Shown: one piece after another, positions 9,270 through 19,936 of the stretch | Layout of the letters: the number at the start of each line of letters is the position of its first letter | Numbering within the stretch: position 1 is the stretch's first letter | Source of the DNA: Tritrichomonas foetus | Taxonomy: Eukaryota; Parabasalia; Tritrichomonadida; Tritrichomonadidae | Direction: 5' to 3' | DNA: 64,000 nt | Assembly (NCBI GenBank): GCA_001839685.1 | Contig: MLAK01000782.1 | Coordinates: 11,645-75,644 of the forward strand | Position numbers and translations under genes: made by a program | The notes under the pieces: model-generated | What the model was told of the DNA's origin: nothing | Seen by the model: only the letters and a program-made list of their open reading frames with translations | Database searches by the model: none

Positions 9270-12125
9270 ATTAAAAAATGAATCTTCTTTCAAAGAGATA
9301 TGAAACTTATTTTTAATGAGGTGAGGTGATTTGATTTAGTATTGAATTTTTGAATTGCAGGTTAACACATCGATTTTTCAATAGTTATTATATAACTTTT
9401 TGTATAGTTAAGGTATAGGATTTCAATTTTAATCATGAAGCATTCAAATTGACATCACATGTTGATCACAATTAGATTAATTGTGCAAAAAATTGAATAT
9501 TAAAGGATTTTATTTAATTGAATTGAATTAAAAAATTCAGATCACAGAGCAAATTTTGAAATCCTGAGTTACTTGAATTTATTGAAAAAAACGGATGATT
9601 CAAATTTATTCAAAAATACAATGAAAGTTTTTTATCATTTTCACAAATTAAGAGAACGATGCTTCAACAATTTTATTTTCACTTTTTCACAAGGTCAGTA
9701 AAGAATTATCTGCAACTTTTTGTGCATAGTTAAAAAAACTATCAGAAATATATTCTGTATTTAACACGTAAATTTCATGTAAACTCAAAATTTTGAATTA
9801 CATAATGATTTATTTTGTTGTTTTGCAGATTTTCACGAATTGGAATTTGGCATTATGATGATGTTTCATGTTACAAAATAAAAGTAACAAGGAACTCACT
9901 AAACCCTAATTCCATTTTCACATCAAATCATTTTTTGTTTGTCTATTTTGATTGGATATTACTTTTATATCACTGTCCTTGTTTTGAAGTACCTAAAGTT
10001 AAGAATTTTGAGGTAATATTTTTCTCCAACATATTCCCAACCAAAAAAGCAATGAAAAACGTTGGAAACTACGAAATAAAGCTTATAAAATGGTAAATAT
10101 CTCTTCTAACTACGAATTATGGAAACCTTTGGACAACCTTACATATTGATGAGATTTTGAATTTCACTTTGAGAGAAAGACCACACTATAAAGGTGGATA
10201 TCATCATTAGTTGGAATTTCTTGCCTGCATTTAACGGTCTTTTGTTGATTCATTCTTGTGTATTAACAACAAATCCTATCATAGCTTAATTGAACATTAG
10301 ATTTTGAGATGTAATTATATACATTAATAAATATTAACAAACTCAGCTAAGCTTTTGAATTCAAAATTTGATCATTGATCGATATTCTTAATATTATGTG
10401 AACAAGAGATATTTATGATTCTTACATTGTATATGATAATGTAGATAGTAAATGTCGAAAGGGAGAGAGAAATCAACTGATATTCTATATCAATGAATGC
10501 TCAAGTTATTCACATCGGATTGGACAAATTGTGAGAAGTTCATAATGCTTTTCAAAACTTTCTGATGATGATTAAAGTTGAACATGATACGGGAGTCATA
10601 TACAATTATACGAATTTGTAATTGGAAAAAATGATAGAATATATGCTAAATCGCAGCATTACCTACCTTAATGAACTTTTAGTTGAGTATTCATGGAAAT
10701 ATTTTGACAATTTCTGCAACATTTTAGTATTTATTCAAAAAGTTATTGATTTTCTATTAGTTTAATGAAAAAGTTTAAAACTATAAATGGAAAGGTTTCC
10801 GAAAGTCATGCTACCTTTCAATTTTGACCAGGATTTCGTTGATAATCTATATAAAATTCAATGGATATGATTCTCTTATGTAGAAATATGAAAATAATGG
10901 AAGAAAATTTCTCTTTTGCATTATTTTAATATAAAGAAACAAAATTAAGCAGAATTATATGTTTTATCTTGAAACATAATTCATTATACCGAAAAAAAAA
11001 AAGTGAATCGTTTGATTTTGTTCATAAGATTTTAGACATTTTCCAATGGAAAAGTTCATTTATATGTCTTGATAAGAAATAATTAGGAAAGAAAAAAACA
11101 ATCCTTTGAGAAGAAAGAGAAAACTGAGCTAAAAAGATAAAATATTTCTATTCAAAGGTTGCAATTTGAAAAAATCCTGAACGATAGATTCAAAAATTGT
11201 TTTGGGCATATTTTTATGAAAAAAATAACTTAAGAATGGGCGGTTCTGCATAATTCCAGCATGAACGAATCATTAAAAACACCATCCATTTTTGAATGCA
11301 CTCATTGAAGGTTGCATAATATCATTATGATTTGGATTCATCAATTTTCATCAAGTAATAGTTTTTCTTTCTATCGTTCTGGATTTTTTAAGATAATTCA
11401 AAAAGTGCGCACAAGACATTTTGAATAGAAATGCGTTTTTAGTGAACAACTTTTTGTGACTAGAGTCTTTTCTTGATTTTCTAACGGATATTTTTGAAAT
11501 ATATCTTCAGAAAATATTTGCAAAGTTTGAAAAGGAGATAAGATACAGAGGTCTGAAAATTCAATGTCCTCAAGGATCATAGAAATTTTCTGGTAAACCT
11601 TTCCTGAAAATCTCAATGTAATTTAAAAAGTTTATATAATGTGGAAATCATCCCAAATATACAAAAGATATCTCTTTCTGACTGTCATGTTCAATGGAGA
11701 TATTCGTGACCGTATGCCTTATCCGTTATTTATTTTTTTATTTAGTTCTATGAAAAACTGGAATGGTAATATTTTGAATGATTTTATTCATTCTTATATT
11801 TTTAAATTTACAAGATAAAATAACATTTCTGTGCTATGTATAGAAAATCGACGAATATGGTTTCTGTGTTATCACAAAAAGTTCAATGATAAAAACTGAT
11901 TCTATTACTTTTATTTTTTTCAGAAATTTGAATAGTCTCATAAAATATTTTGAAACAGAATAAATTTACATCGCAAATATTTATTATTTTGAATTAATCC
12001 ACTCCTTAATAATTGTCAGAAAATTCTATATCTCGATCATTTAAAAATGCTGAAAAGTTATTGAATTATTATTGACAACATTTTTGAGAGTTCTTTGAAT
12101 CTTTTTCCATTTAGAATTTTTTTAG
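9270..12125. other. 2.8-kb gene-free spacer between the divergent Myb and CK1 genes
   Basis: Very AT-rich, with stops in all frames. Short open stretches (for example 9815-10096 on + and 11616-11398 on -) have no family resemblance I can support. Near 10440-10560 and 11250-11400 the base composition looks slightly more protein-like, which may mean decayed gene sequence, but no motif is readable. The two flanking genes read outward, so both promoters must lie in this spacer. Confidence 0.5.
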
Positions 12126-13505
12126 ATGATCATGATTCAGAGTGACCAAGGTCTCTATCATATTCACGATCTCATAGGAACAGGGTCATTCGGAAATATC
12201 ATGTATGCAGAAGAATCTTCAAACAAAGAACCTCTAGCCGTGAAAGTTCAGACATCCCCTAATTCGAATCTTGCAGCAGAAGCAGAAATTTACCAGCGCC
12301 TTGTTGGAGCACCTGGATTCCCTATTATGAAGACACTCATCAAGGATGGCCATAACTGCAATTTAGTGATGGAATTGCTTGGCCAAAATTTATCTGAGCT
12401 TCTTGGTCAATATCGTCACTTTTCTCTCAAGACAGTCTTGATCATTGCCGATCAACTTCTAGCGCGCCTTCATTATCTTCACTCTAAGGGATATATTCAT
12501 TGTGATATCAAGCCAGATAATATTGTCATCGGTCGAAACAATAATTCGAACGTTTTATACTTAATTGACTATGGACTATCCCAAAAATATATTATTGACT
12601 GTAATGATGAGACAGAAGATGTGAAAAATGTGTCTTCCAAATTTGAGGGAAATGGTGAAATTCGAGGTAAAAATATTGACCATACAGATTTGAATGACGA
12701 AAAAATAATCTTCTTCTCAAATCATAATATTGAAAACCATCTTGCATATAATAATATTCATATCCATGGAGATAAGAATAATAACTCATCTACAATCACT
12801 GTGAATTACCACAATGAAAGAAATATCATTTGTGAAAAGATTGGAAAAGGGAATAATTTTTCAAATGAAAAAATGATGAATGATTATTTTAATTCTAATG
12901 AGAAAACACTTTTTGATGATTGTAGTCATTACAAGCATGTATCATTTTCTGATAAATGCAATTTTGTTGGATCAGCCAAATTTGCATCAACAAGTGCACA
13001 CCGTGGATGGCGCCTCTCCCGACGAGACGACATGGAGAGTCTCGGCTATTTGCTTGTCTATCTTCTCACTGGACAACTTCCTTGGTCCTCTTATCTGAAT
13101 AACAAAGATGTCTATAAAGCAAAAGTGAACACATCTGTGAAAGATCTCTGCGATGGCCTTCCACCAGAATTCGAAATATTTCTGAATAGTGTCAGGTGTC
13201 TCGAATTTGATGATAAGCCAAACTACGCAAAATATCGTGAATTGTTTAGAAGGCTTTTTATTAGACAAGGATTCACATACGATTATGTATTCGATTGGAC
13301 AAAGAGAATCTCGCATAAAGATATTCATAATAATAACATGACAGGTAAAAAGCACCTATTTAAAAATAGGGCCATTTCTAAAACAGATTGCTCCAACAAA
13401 GGAGCTCTTATAAAATCGAAAGGTTCAAGACATAGCTCAATTTCGCCATCAAAGGGAAAAAAGGATGGAAGAAAAAGGCATAGGCTTTTAATCTATCCAT
13501 CATAA
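12126..13505 (+). CDS. Casein kinase 1-family protein kinase with a large activation-segment insertion (459 aa)
   Basis: Glycine loop GTGSFGNIMYAEE, VAIK-type lysine at about residue 40 (LAVKVQ), catalytic loop IHCDIKPDN (about 124-131), metal motif DYG (about 149) and the CK1-specific block FVGSAKFASTSAHRG...SRRDDMESLGYLLVYLLTGQLPW. The CK1 signature (SAKFAS in place of APE, and RRDDMES) places the family. Oddities: the HRD arginine is Cys, and about 125 Asn/Asp-rich residues are inserted between DYG and FVGSAKF, where CK1 enzymes usually have roughly 10-15. The C-terminal tail is basic and Ser-rich. The catalytic Asp and the lysine remain, so activity is plausible. The frame opens MIMIQ, so the start could be the first or the third residue. 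Confidence 0.88.
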   Translation: MIMIQSDQGLYHIHDLIGTGSFGNIMYAEESSNKEPLAVKVQTSPNSNLAAEAEIYQRLVGAPGFPIMKTLIKDGHNCNLVMELLGQNLSELLGQYRHFSLKTVLIIADQLLARLHYLHSKGYIHCDIKPDNIVIGRNNNSNVLYLIDYGLSQKYIIDCNDETEDVKNVSSKFEGNGEIRGKNIDHTDLNDEKIIFFSNHNIENHLAYNNIHIHGDKNNNSSTITVNYHNERNIICEKIGKGNNFSNEKMMNDYFNSNEKTLFDDCSHYKHVSFSDKCNFVGSAKFASTSAHRGWRLSRRDDMESLGYLLVYLLTGQLPWSSYLNNKDVYKAKVNTSVKDLCDGLPPEFEIFLNSVRCLEFDDKPNYAKYRELFRRLFIRQGFTYDYVFDWTKRISHKDIHNNNMTGKKHLFKNRAISKTDCSNKGALIKSKGSRHSSISPSKGKKDGRKRHRLLIYPS

Positions 13506-13593
13506 GTGGTGTTATTTGTAATCAATCTTACATATCTATCTGCGATATATTTTTATTTGTTATATATATAAAGCGTTTTTAGATTTTTTACTC

Positions 13594-13595
<2 letters not shown>

Positions 13596-13652
<57 letters not shown>
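13596..13652. repeat. Uninterrupted poly-T tract of 57 nt
   Basis: 57 consecutive T, 91 nt past the stop of the CK1 gene. It is much longer than any other homopolymer in the window. Read on the minus strand it is a poly-A tail-like run. Its exact length may be unreliable in an assembly. Confidence 0.9.
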
Positions 13653-14615
13653 CTCAATAACAAAGGAAGTTGATTATCAATCTAAATTATATCATGAAGT
13701 AAAAATATCCAAATAATGTCTTTAATCGATTAGTGTTGCCTGGATATCATAAACCAAGTAAACTATTTATCTTGTTTGTGTTGTCACTCATTAAGATAAA
13801 AGTCTTGAATAATCATAACAATAAAATATATGATCTTTTGGACATTGACTATTTTGGTATACAGTACATAAGTTTGATGTTCTAAGTAATTTCATTTTTC
13901 CAGGGAAATTACACCGGGAGACAAAATATTGAATGAAGGAAATTAATCTATGGAAACGAATTTATTCAATATGATCAACTTTATGAAAGTGCTGCAGCAG
14001 TATTTCAAACAAGTCTTATAAAATCACTGAATAATGGGTGAATTATTAAAAATCGAGAAAATGTTCACAAATGATCGTCAATAGAGGTTAACCACGGCAG
14101 AAGTGTTAAAACTTCCATTTTTCAACAAAAATCGGGATTTTGTGAATTGTTATTCATATTTTTACCTCGCTGTTTTTGATGCTATTAAAATATAAATCTT
14201 CTTCACATGATTTTTTTCATTTGTTTTATAATATGCAGATTGATGAAAATGAAAATCTATATTGCTAATGAATCTGTGTTTAAGAAATAGAAAATGAATT
14301 ATTGACGGTGAAAAATTAACCCCGAATTATTAATGTCAATTGAATATCATTTTTATGATCTATAAAACAGTCTCAGTTACAATTCATGTGAATAGAATTA
14401 GATTCTATTCTTATTTCATAAAACTTGTGTTGGTTTTTCCAATGTAGGTTATATTACTAAAAATGGGCAAAATCTAAAACCAAAAAAGCAATTTTTATTA
14501 ATGATTATTTTGATTATTAAGATAATTATATAATATCTGTATCATACTTGGTTTACTATGAAATAAAACCAGTTCTAATATAATTTTTCTATTGCGATAA
14601 CACCAAGTCATAGGG
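13653..14615. other. Spacer, possibly containing a further decayed ankyrin-gene fragment
   Basis: No open gene. About 40 bases at 13685-13725 (minus strand) resemble 15020-15060 (minus strand), part of the ankyrin relic described next, at roughly three-quarters identity by eye. The remainder shows nothing I can name. Confidence 0.3.
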
Positions 14616-15200
14616 TTGGAACCTTGGTGCAGTAAAAATTCGATAAATTGTTTAATTTTTATCATTTACACCATAGTTGTCTCTTCAAGATGTGTACCAA
14701 TCTCTGGAACATTAAAAGGCGATCATCTTCGAAAATTGATATCAAATTTATTCTCTATGAGAAGCTGCATTATCAAAATCCTAACATTGTCATCAATATT
14801 GTTTCTTAGTCCGTGGTGTGCACCAGATTTGATTCGGTAAATTCGAATTGAGATCATTATTGACTGTGAGCAGTATTACTTTAAAATATCGATATCACCA
14901 CATCGCAAATCCAATGGTAAACACATTCACATGGAATTACATTTGAAGTTTCTTATGGTGTTTCAATTTGACGATTTCCAACATTTTCTCAAGCATCAAG
15001 AATTACTTTCAAAGTCAGTTTATGTACAAAATAAAAATACCCAAATAATGAATATCTTTCTTCATTCATTTTTCCATGTCTTCAGGAGATGCTACATCAA
15101 AAAAGAACTTTGTGACCTCTGGGCGAAAAATCTTCTCACTTTCTCGAAGATACAAATGAATGTTAGAGAATTTAAATATAACAAAAGTTCTAAATAAAAT
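14616..15200 (-). pseudogene. Decayed ankyrin-repeat gene fragment
   Basis: On the minus strand, broken by stops and frame changes, one reads VTKFFFDVASPEDMEK (about 15110-15065) and further on ILIMQLLIENKFDINF (about 14760-14715), followed by a VPEI-like segment. The LLIEN.FDIN pattern is the end of an ankyrin repeat as seen in the trichomonad ankyrin (DUF3447-containing) families. The same order of segments is found on the plus strand at 18048-18720 (LLLDIASIEDIIK, then ISLMQFLIENRLDVNIN and GVPES), and the DNA is alignable between the two. I infer a dead copy of a multigene family. It lies upstream of the RRM gene and in the opposite orientation. Confidence 0.6.
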
Positions 15201-15492
15201 GAAAAAGATGCAGAATTTTATTAACTTAAAATCAAAATTATTAGCTTGTCTCGCTTGTTTTCTTCATCATATTCTGAATGTACAAAGTATACTAAGATAA
15301 TTAATAATAAAAATAATAAATATATATCAGGTAAAGTTATTGCTTCAAATAGTTATCTCATTGTCCAAAAGGCTTTTAACCTAAAAGGAACTTATTAAAT
15401 ATGAATGTTCTTTCTTTCACATTTCGAAAATTTGACAATTATCAATTTTCTAAGGCCAATTTCCCATCAAAATTCACCTCAAAAAAAAATTG

Positions 15493-16395
15493 ATGAGCTA
15501 CGATTACTCAAGCGATTACAGTGATCATGAAACGAATTATTCTCATACACGAAGTCACCAGGATTATGGTAACTCCATTAATCCGTTAGACGACGAACCT
15601 TCCGGCACTTTAATTTCCATCAAAATGGATCCAATTGATTTTGAAGAATATGAATTGTATAACTTCGTTGAATCAACTATTCGAATCGAACTTCTTGATC
15701 TTTCTGCTTTCAAAAACCTGGATGGGAAGCCAACCGGAATTGCAGTCGCCCAATTTTCCGAACCAGTAACCCAAAGTCGCCTCAGAAAACTCCACGGTAA
15801 AAAATTCAAAAAAGTTCCAGTCGAAGTTCGTCTTTTCACAACACTTGGAAGCTTCCAAAAATTCTGCAGAAATGTGGCCGAATTTCGCCTCCAATCAATA
15901 AATCTTGATATGAAAACATCTCCACCACAAGTTTACGTATTAAACTTCAATGGCGATGAACAGAGCGTTCGTCACTTCTTTTCCAGGTGCGGCCAAATAT
16001 CCCTTGTAAAATCTTTTCCATACAAAAATGCGGTTTATTATACTTTATTCTTTGTCAGTGAAGCATCAGCGAAACTCGCTTGTCGATCATTTGATGGATT
16101 TGAATATGCGAATCAAACATTGGTTGTTGCTCCTTTATATAAAAATGCTGCTGAAAAGCAATTTGCAATTCATCATGTCCAGGATCCGCAATGGCTAAAA
16201 CAGGAAATCAGCTATTTTGGGAAAATTGCAGTATTTAAAGAATTGACTGACAATATTTGTTTTGTAATGATGGAAAGATTAGAAGATGCAAAAGCAGCGT
16301 GTGTACTACTTAATAAAAAGTTTGATAATGATGTTCAAATTAAGACAAACTTCATTGATTATATTTATTTCCAAATTGGAAACCCAAACCTATAA
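15493..16395 (+). CDS. RNA-binding protein with two to three RRM domains (300 aa)
   Basis: The start at 15493 (MSYDYSSDYSDHE) follows a weak initiator-like TCACC at 15474-15478. After an acidic N-terminus there is an RRM-like fold at about residues 35-110 (LISIKMDPIDFEEYELYNF... GIAVAQFSEP...LHGKKFKKVPVEVRLF). A clear RRM lies at about 145-217, with RNP2 VYVLNF and an RNP1-like YYTLFFV. A third RRM-like segment at about 222-290 includes ICFVMMERLEDAKAACVLLN. Tandem degenerate RRMs of this kind occur in mRNA-processing and mRNA-stability factors, and I cannot assign a subfamily. It lies 440 bp upstream of the CFAP73-like gene on the same strand. Confidence 0.8.
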   Translation: MSYDYSSDYSDHETNYSHTRSHQDYGNSINPLDDEPSGTLISIKMDPIDFEEYELYNFVESTIRIELLDLSAFKNLDGKPTGIAVAQFSEPVTQSRLRKLHGKKFKKVPVEVRLFTTLGSFQKFCRNVAEFRLQSINLDMKTSPPQVYVLNFNGDEQSVRHFFSRCGQISLVKSFPYKNAVYYTLFFVSEASAKLACRSFDGFEYANQTLVVAPLYKNAAEKQFAIHHVQDPQWLKQEISYFGKIAVFKELTDNICFVMMERLEDAKAACVLLNKKFDNDVQIKTNFIDYIYFQIGNPNL

Positions 16396-16819
16396 AATAA
16401 AATTTGTAATTTTCTGCTAATTCATTTCACTTCATTGTTTATCCTTTGAAATGATTTATTTGAATTTTTGATGTGGAAAATCAATCACTATTATTTTGTG
16501 AATTTTCGATAATGAAGGATCCGATTCGATGTTAACTTTTAGTGATGCAATTACTATGATATATTCTTGTATTATTTAGAATCCTTCAATAGTAATACCA
16601 TTTCTATAAAATATGAGAATCAAGTTATTTTTTAATTTTTTAGATTTATTTAACGAAAGGTATTTTCTGAAGCGAATCTGATGAATAAAAAATGAATGGA
16701 AAGAAAAACAAGCTTCAAATCATCATGTAATTGATAATAAAAATTTAGTTAACTTAGAAATTGTTAACTATAATGGGTATTTAGAATGGGCGTTCACAAA
16801 AAGTGGAAAATTCGTTATT
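16396..16819. other. Spacer upstream of the CFAP73-like gene
   Basis: AT-rich and gene-free. I see no structure apart from the initiator at its right end. Confidence 0.5.
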
Positions 16820-16824
16820 TCACT
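16820..16824 (+). promoter_or_regulatory. Initiator (TCACT) of the CFAP73-like gene
   Basis: TCACT with +1 A at 16822, 12 nt before the ATG at 16834. The sequence and spacing favour 16834 over the in-frame ATG at 16786, which lies upstream of the initiator. Confidence 0.6.
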
Positions 16825-16833
16825 AAAATTTTA

Positions 16834-17907
16834 ATGGATGAGACCTTCTTAACTCGTCAAAGAGAAAATCGTTCAACATTCGAAAAGAAATACTTAGAAA
16901 GGTTTGGCAACACCGGTGACAAGCGAATCGGACTTCCCGGCTTGTCTCCGCAATTAGTCGATAAGCAAAAAGAAATGGAAGAAACAAACACGCAACTCGA
17001 AGAAGCCAGAAACAAATTCGAACAGTGGAAATCCAACTTCCAAAGTAAGAGGCAAGAAATCGAAAAGAAACAACAGGCATTGGCTGAACAAAAGAAAAGC
17101 CTCGACAGTTTCGCCCAACATCAAAACCAAGAACTCTAAAAAGCGAAAACCAGAAGAAAAGACGAATTAAAAGAAGCCGCCGAAATCGACGTTTTATTGA
17201 AGCAATTATCCGAAACCGAAGAAACGAAACGAAAAGAAAACGAAAAACTAAAAGCCGAACTCGAAGAATTACAGCCATGCGCAGATTATCTACAGTCTGT
17301 GGTTGAATCGTGCACATCATTTGATAATATTGAAGCTATTTTAAATCGATACAAAACATTGGCTGAAACAAGGGCAACGTATCTGGACAATTATATAAAC
17401 CTTATGAAGAACTATGGAAATGATGAAATCATGCTTCAAAAGCAATTGGATAACCAAAAAAGCAAATTAATTGATTCTACGATGAAATATAATGAAGCAA
17501 TAGCAAAAATTAATATAACGAAAAAGAAAAATGAATATAATAAAACGTCATTAATTAAAGATGTTCAAAGAATCGAAGATAAGAAAACTGACCTGGCAGC
17601 AATAAAAACTTCCATCAAAACAATTTACAATAGAGCCCTCAATAAATCATCTGCAACTGTTGATATGATTCAGAAAAAGAAAGGTGATATAAGTGAAGAA
17701 GCTATGCTTGAATATATCAAAAACCGCTTCAAAGACTTAAAAGACATCATCAGCGAGCATCACAAGCTGGAAAATCAAGGGCATGCTTCAGGCGTCGCAC
17801 AGAGCCAAAGCATGTTGAATCCGTCTTTACATTCTTACTCAGCGTCACAGTCGAAGACGTCGAACTCGAGGAAAAAGGGGGGAGGCGCGAAATCGAGCAT
17901 GACCTGA
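16834..17907 (+). pseudogene. CFAP73/CCDC42-like axonemal coiled-coil gene interrupted by an in-frame TAA
   Basis: Reading from 16834 gives 101 codons, a TAA at 17137-17139, and then 255 further codons in the same frame to a natural stop at 17907. The combined product (about 356 residues plus the stop position) has the layout of the DUF4200 family of flagellar proteins (CCDC42, CFAP73): a segment before the coiled coil (LSPQLVDKQKEMEETNTQLEE), a long helix with KKSLDSFAQHQ just before the break and KAKTRRKDELKEA just after it, then ELEELQPCADYLQSVVE. Human family members are linked to the axonemal modified inner arm. The C-terminus is Ser/Lys/Gly-rich. The stop falls inside the conserved coiled coil, and coding texture continues normally after it, which suggests a very recent nonsense change, a sequence error, or readthrough. 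No splice motif removes it. Confidence 0.7.
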
Positions 17908-18047
17908 ATTTTATTTATGGTGTTTTTATATGTTTTTTTATTGTTATAATAAAATTTATTTCTTTATTTTTGCATTTCATTGTTTCAGGCCAAGAAAAAG
18001 TTTTATTTTTGAAAATTTTTGTTAAACTGTGAGTAATTAAGAAAGAA

Positions 18048-18720
18048 ATGATCAATATTGATTTCATGCAAATATGCATCGAATGCGATTTACTTCATAA
18101 GTCAAATATTTTCTACTATCTTCACAGATCTGTAATCCATTATTGTTCAAATCATGTAATGTTACTTTTAGATATTGCATCCATTGAAGATATTATAAAG
18201 ATTGATGATCAAGGAAATTCATTTTGTTCATTATTGGCATTTTTTTAATTCCAAGGTTTCCATGAAATAACTCTTTATGTTTGAGAAAAAGTTGGAAATC
18301 ACCATTTTGAAATATCAAAAGAAACATCGAATGGATCACTATGCCAATGTATTTGTCTTTGGATTTGTCAAATTTGTGATCTCTAAATTGCCAAATTAAT
18401 AATTTCCAAATCAAACATTGTTCTTAATCGATTTAATAATGGACAACATCTTGGTCCATCACTGTTTTCATATAGATTAAACATTGAATATCAGATTTCG
18501 TTGATGCAATTTCTCATCGAAAATAGATTAGATGTCAATATTAATAAATATTCATCTTCAGGTGTTCCAGAAAGTTAATCACTTCTTGAATATGCGTGCA
18601 ATCAAAGTAGAAAAAATACGAATTTATTGAGTTTTTACTTCAACAAAGTGCATATCATATGTCTTGAAAGTGGAGTATCTCTTTCTGAAAAGATAATATC
18701 TTCCAATAATCCAAAATAGG
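18048..18720 (+). pseudogene. Second decayed ankyrin-repeat gene fragment
   Basis: The plus strand reads, with interruptions, LLLDIASIEDIIKIDDQGNSFCSLLAFF (about 18160-18246) and then ISLMQFLIENRLDVNIN, a GVPES segment, a stop, and SLLEYACNQS (about 18500-18600), a recognisable ankyrin repeat. DNA of about 18250-18390 aligns with the reverse complement of about 14880-15060. The two relics therefore form an inverted pair around the RRM and CFAP73-like genes. No intact gene remains. Confidence 0.6.
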
Positions 18721-19174
18721 TAACAATCTTTACTAAATATAAAAACAGTCTTTACAAAATATACAAACAAACTTTAATATATAAAAATTCATGTTTTTAT
18801 GAAAGGTTTTCATCGTTGTCCCCATCCCATTGGTCTGACCTCCAATGAAAGACCTTTCACATCAACAATTCTCTTTACTAATTTCATTTCCATTATCTTT
18901 TATTACTTGTTCAGTAAATGACGCATTTTTTTTTCGGTAGTTGATGCTTGTTCATTTGATTTGGGTAAATTTAAAAACATATTTTCTCTTCATCTTCAGA
19001 TTCTTTTCATTTGAAGTGACAATACATATAATATGACGATTGTTGTTCAAATTAATCAAATAATTGATTATCTTTAAATCATCCAAAACAGCCAATAGAT
19101 GAAATAAAAAAAAAAGTGAATAACAAGATCATATTAATTAAAGTTTAATATTTCATAAAATCTAACAAGCGAGT
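18721..19174. other. Spacer with a 60-nt hairpin at 18800-18859
   Basis: TGAAAGGT plus TTTCAT (18800-18813) pair with ATGAAA plus ACCTTTCA (18845-18850 and 18852-18859), leaving one bulged base. An alternative inner pairing, CATTGG (18828-18833) with CCAATG (18842-18847), shares bases with the outer stem. The loop is C-rich in otherwise AT-rich DNA. It could be a small RNA gene or a chance inverted repeat. Nothing else is seen here. Confidence 0.4.
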
Positions 19175-19876
19175 TTATATCCCCGACGGTGCAGCACGCA
19201 CAATTGCGGCAAGTAGTGCGTGCAATTTCCTGCAGCCGTCCAGCGCAAGCTCTGTCAACTTTTTAGCGTTTTCTGGTGAGATTCTTGCTGTCATATTCAT
19301 TGACACTATTTCAGATGTCGATGGGAAAACAGCCAATTCCAAAATTGGAAATCTCGAAGATGATTCAGCCCTTCCCGTGTCGAGAAAAACTTGATCAGCG
19401 ATAAATGCCGACGATAACGAAACCACGAAATCGATCATTGGAATACCAGCGTCGATTAGTGCAAGTGTTACCGCGTTTATTGCTGCTGACTGACAACCTC
19501 CGTCATCTTGGATAACTGTGATGGCTATTTCGATTTTTGAACCTGGATACATTTCCCTTTTGATTGCTTCTTCGAATGTTTTCTTAATGATTAATTCACT
19601 TTCGCGACTACGGCGGGTTCTCGCTGTATCAGTTGAATGGGGCGCTTTTGCAAAATCGGCGAATTCGAGCGATACGATAATTTCGGCTGTTTCTCGGTCT
19701 CCACCTTTGCCTTCTGATGGGCCGAAGATTTGTGCGATGACTTCTGTTTGTCCCATTTTAAAATGTGATGAGCCTGTGCAGCCAGGAATGGTGCCAATTT
19801 TGGCATCAATAATTCGCATTTCGTTTGGCCGACGACCTTCTGCTCTTAAACCTGTAAATTCGTTATAAACATCCAT
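19175..19876 (-). CDS. RRP41: Exosome RNase PH-fold subunit Rrp41 (EXOSC4-like), 233 aa
   Basis: The whole protein is one RNase PH domain of usual length for Rrp41. It opens GLRAEGRRPNEMR, followed by IDAKIGTIPGCTGSSHFKMGQTEVIAQIFGP, which matches the Rrp41 pattern (R.DGR, then a short strand, then G.T.V...GP). Next comes the RRSRESELIIKKTFEEAI helix region and the VIQDDGGCQSAAINAVTLALIDAGIPM block that forms the core. Rrp41 pairs with Rrp45 in the six-subunit ring of the nuclear and cytoplasmic RNA exosome, which feeds RNA to Rrp44 or Rrp6. The start at 19876 is preceded by an initiator TCATT (+1 A at 19886) and, about 20 nt further upstream, by the paired TTGACCTT element. Confidence 0.93.
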   Translation of the reverse strand: MDVYNEFTGLRAEGRRPNEMRIIDAKIGTIPGCTGSSHFKMGQTEVIAQIFGPSEGKGGDRETAEIIVSLEFADFAKAPHSTDTARTRRSRESELIIKKTFEEAIKREMYPGSKIEIAITVIQDDGGCQSAAINAVTLALIDAGIPMIDFVVSLSSAFIADQVFLDTGRAESSSRFPILELAVFPSTSEIVSMNMTARISPENAKKLTELALDGCRKLHALLAAIVRAAPSGI

Positions 19877-19905
19877 TTGGAAGAATGACTATTTCTGAAT
19901 TTTGG

Positions 19906-19936
19906 TTGACCTTAAACAAATTGACCTTAATTCACC
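19906..19936 (+). promoter_or_regulatory. Composite element: two TTGACCTT boxes then TTCACC
   Basis: TTGACCTT at 19906-19913 and again at 19921-19928, followed by TTCACC at 19931-19936. It lies directly upstream of the Rrp41 initiator, so it could act on that gene in the reverse orientation. The same arrangement occurs at 24556-24586, 48817-48846 and 49044-49071. A near-palindromic 15-mer follows at 19967-19981. Confidence 0.5.

Noticed and set aside
9815..10096. 93-codon plus-strand reading frame in the 2.8-kb spacer
   Set aside because: Starts at a non-ATG codon and shows no conserved motif; treated as noise.
11398..11616. 72-codon minus-strand frame in the 2.8-kb spacer
   Set aside because: Composition is somewhat protein-like, but no family pattern could be read, so it is not called a relic.
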